Shown piece after piece: positions 62,557 through 64,000 of a stretch of 64,000 bases of DNA. This DNA is from Celeribacter arenosi (GTDB lineage Bacteria > Pseudomonadota > Alphaproteobacteria > Rhodobacterales > Rhodobacteraceae). The stretch spans positions 248,001 through 312,000 of the forward strand of contig NZ_BAABDF010000006.1 in NCBI RefSeq assembly GCF_039539485.1, given 5' to 3'. A program made the translations under genes and the position numbers. Under the pieces are notes generated by a model. That model did not search any database and was not told where the DNA came from. It worked only from the letters and a program-made list of their open reading frames with translations. Numbering within the stretch: position 1 is the stretch's first letter; every line of letters begins with the position of its first letter.

Positions 62557-62609
62557 ATTTTTCCAAAACGACGTTTCGGAAAAATTTGCACCGATCAGCC
62601 GATTTTTCC
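62557..62609. promoter_or_regulatory. IclR-type operator: 29-base inverted repeat plus a half-site
   Basis: Arms ATTTTTCC (62557-62564) and GGAAAAAT (62578-62585) enclose an inner dyad AAACG-A-CGTTT (62566-62576). The whole is symmetrical about 62571 with one mismatched pair. A further ATTTTTCC half-site stands at 62602-62609. It is next to the iclR start and upstream of the GH gene. Confidence 0.75.
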
Positions 62610-62777
62610 GACATTACAGGTAACCCTTTGAATTAACAACCTAAATAAACTAACATACTAGCGTAGAAATATGTTGCGCGACGCGCCGTTTTAGAGTCAC
62701 ACTATTTTGAAACGTGGTTCCGAAAATTTGGACGCGACGACAGACCCATTTGAGGCGCGAGGGGGGCGACTTACGAC

Positions 62778-63899
62778 ATGGACCAACTTCTGAGGCAAAG
62801 AGAGCACGTCGTGAGCCGTGCGCAGACCTGCGAATTGATCGACCGCCTCGCGGATAACCTGATCAACATCCATGACGAAACCGGCGAATTCATCCTCAAA
62901 CTCGAAGACGGTCGCGAGATCGACACCAAAGGCTGGGCAGGGTGGGAATGGACCCACGGCATCGGCCTCTACGGGTTGCTGAAATACTACGAACAGACCC
63001 GCAACCAGACCGCCAAAACCATCATCGACGACTGGTTCACCGACCGCCTCGCCGAGGGCACGCCCACCAAAAACATCAACACCGTCGCGCCCTTCCTGAC
63101 CCTTGCCTGCCTCTACGAACAACAGGGCAATATGGAATGGCGTCCCTACCTCGAAGAATGGGCCGATTGGGTGATGTACCGCATGCCGCGCGTCAAAGAG
63201 GGCGGCCTCCAACACATCGTCTACAACAGCGTGAACCCCGGCCAGATGTGGGACGACACCCTGATGATGAGCGTCCTGCCATTGGCCAAAATCGGTCAGG
63301 TGCTCGGGCGCCCCGAGTATATCGAAGAGGCGAAGTTCCAGTTCCTCACCCACATCCAGTACCTGATGGATACCAGAACCGGCCTGTGGTTCCACGGCTG
63401 GACCTTCGAGGGCAACCATAACTTCGCCGGAGCGCTCTGGGCGCGCGGCAATAGCTGGGTCACCATCGCCATCCCCGAATTCATCGACATGATCGGCCTG
63501 AAAGAGGGCGACCCGATCCGCACCCATCTGCTCTCCACCCTGCGCCGTCAGGCCGAGGCGCTCAAAGACATGCAGGACCCCGAAACCGGCCTGTGGCACA
63601 CGCTGCTCGACGACCCGACCAGCTATGTGGAATCCTCGGCCGCCGCGGGCTTTGCCTATGGGCTGCTCAAATCGGTGCGCCTGCGCTATCTCGACGACAG
63701 CTACACCGAGGTCGCCGAACGCGCCGTGCGCGGGGTGATCAACAACATCAACCCCGACGGCGAATTGCTCAACGTGTCCTTCGGCACCGCCATGGGCCAC
63801 GATTTCGATTTCTACAAACAGATACCACGCACCTCGATGCCCTACGGGCAGGCGATGGCGATGCTCTGTCTGTCGGAATACCTCAGAACCTACATCTGA
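62778..63899 (+). CDS. glycoside hydrolase family 88/105-type unsaturated glycuronyl hydrolase
   Basis: 373-residue (alpha/alpha)6-barrel protein of the YteR/YesR (GH105) type. GWEWTHGIGLYGLLKYYEQT, the catalytic-acid segment GQMWDDTLMMSVLPLAK (Asp159/Asp160), WFHGWTFEGNHNFAGALWAR and GNSWV are family features. It has no signal peptide, so it acts in the cytoplasm on imported oligosaccharides, hydrating the C4-C5 double bond left by a polysaccharide lyase and releasing the terminal unsaturated uronate. Rhamnogalacturonan or ulvan fragments are plausible substrates. ATG 62778 is used; iclR lies divergently upstream. Confidence 0.9.
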   Translation: MDQLLRQREHVVSRAQTCELIDRLADNLINIHDETGEFILKLEDGREIDTKGWAGWEWTHGIGLYGLLKYYEQTRNQTAKTIIDDWFTDRLAEGTPTKNINTVAPFLTLACLYEQQGNMEWRPYLEEWADWVMYRMPRVKEGGLQHIVYNSVNPGQMWDDTLMMSVLPLAKIGQVLGRPEYIEEAKFQFLTHIQYLMDTRTGLWFHGWTFEGNHNFAGALWARGNSWVTIAIPEFIDMIGLKEGDPIRTHLLSTLRRQAEALKDMQDPETGLWHTLLDDPTSYVESSAAAGFAYGLLKSVRLRYLDDSYTEVAERAVRGVINNINPDGELLNVSFGTAMGHDFDFYKQIPRTSMPYGQAMAMLCLSEYLRTYI

Positions 63900-64000
63900 G
63901 GCCTAGATAATGACCTTGCGAAAAACGCGGGGCGCGCGCACGTCCATAAAGGACGAGAACGAAAGGAAAAAGCCGGCATCTCGCCGGTGATTAGGGAGGA
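63900..64000 (+). other. leader of the next gene at the window edge
   Basis: No start codon of a new gene is included. CCGGC-ATCTC-GCCGG (63973-63987) can form a short hairpin, and the window ends in GGGAGGA, a strong ribosome-binding site, so another plus-strand gene very probably starts just beyond. The spacing suggests a further member of the GH operon. Confidence 0.5.

Overview
The window looks like a chromosomal segment of a GC-rich alphaproteobacterium of the Rhodobacteraceae (Roseobacter-type). The evidence is the gene repertoire and order: murA-DUF2948 / hisD-UPF0262-LMW phosphatase-infA-maf-rng-yacG-tRNA-Phe, betIBA next to choXWV, fdsGBA-fdhD-fdsD, frcBCAK, and many TRAP/ABC uptake systems with tightly overlapping (ATGA/GTGA) genes. 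Species cannot be named from sequence reading alone.

Layout. 1-2972: the 3' part of a 5'-nucleotidase with a strong terminator, then a DUF1992 protein, an SRAP (YedK-type) protein and a hotdog thioesterase. 3001-9778: choline uptake and oxidation to glycine betaine (betA, betB, betI on minus; choX, choW, choV on plus), diverging around a palindromic BetI-type operator. 9905-9978: tRNA-Gly(TCC). 10034-17900: C1 oxidation, with molybdenum NAD-formate dehydrogenase (fdsG-B-A, fdhD, fdsD) diverging from glutathione-dependent formaldehyde dehydrogenase and S-formylglutathione hydrolase. 17897-22803: fructose-type ABC system frcB-C-A-K with a divergent ROK regulator. 22811-34669: a LysR regulator diverging from a P450/ferredoxin pair, followed by an operon (SDR, crotonase, TRAP transporter, MarR, feruloyl-CoA-synthetase-like ligase, amidohydrolase, acyl-CoA dehydrogenase) that reads as uptake and CoA-dependent beta-oxidative side-chain shortening of a phenylpropanoid. 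34778-35428: an FMN-binding PPOX protein.

35555-44004 is an 8.4-kb, visibly more AT-rich genomic island inserted at the 3' end of tRNA-Thr(GGT). It is bounded by a perfect 28-bp direct repeat and carries an intact tyrosine integrase, a serine recombinase, a ParB-like protein, an unknown phage-type gene, an IS110 remnant and a two-gene AAA-ATPase/DUF4435 module that matches the architecture of the PARIS (AriA-AriB) antiphage system. This is the main accessory cargo and the best candidate for an interesting system.

44218-51816 is the conserved housekeeping block ending with tRNA-Phe. 52048-63899 is a sugar-acid/oligosaccharide utilisation locus: mannonate dehydratase (uxuA), a complete MalK-type ABC importer, three consecutive Gfo/Idh/MocA dehydrogenases, a GntR/FCD regulator, an IclR regulator and a GH88/105-type unsaturated glycuronyl hydrolase. 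It suggests use of pectin- or ulvan-like uronate oligomers. The window ends in the leader of the next gene.

How the parts fit. Choline-derived betaine demethylation (genes not seen here) and any P450 O-demethylation would release formaldehyde, which the adhI-fghA-fds block can oxidise to CO2 with NADH gain. Several transporter operons place an RNA hairpin beside the binding-protein gene, probably to raise binding-protein expression over the membrane components.
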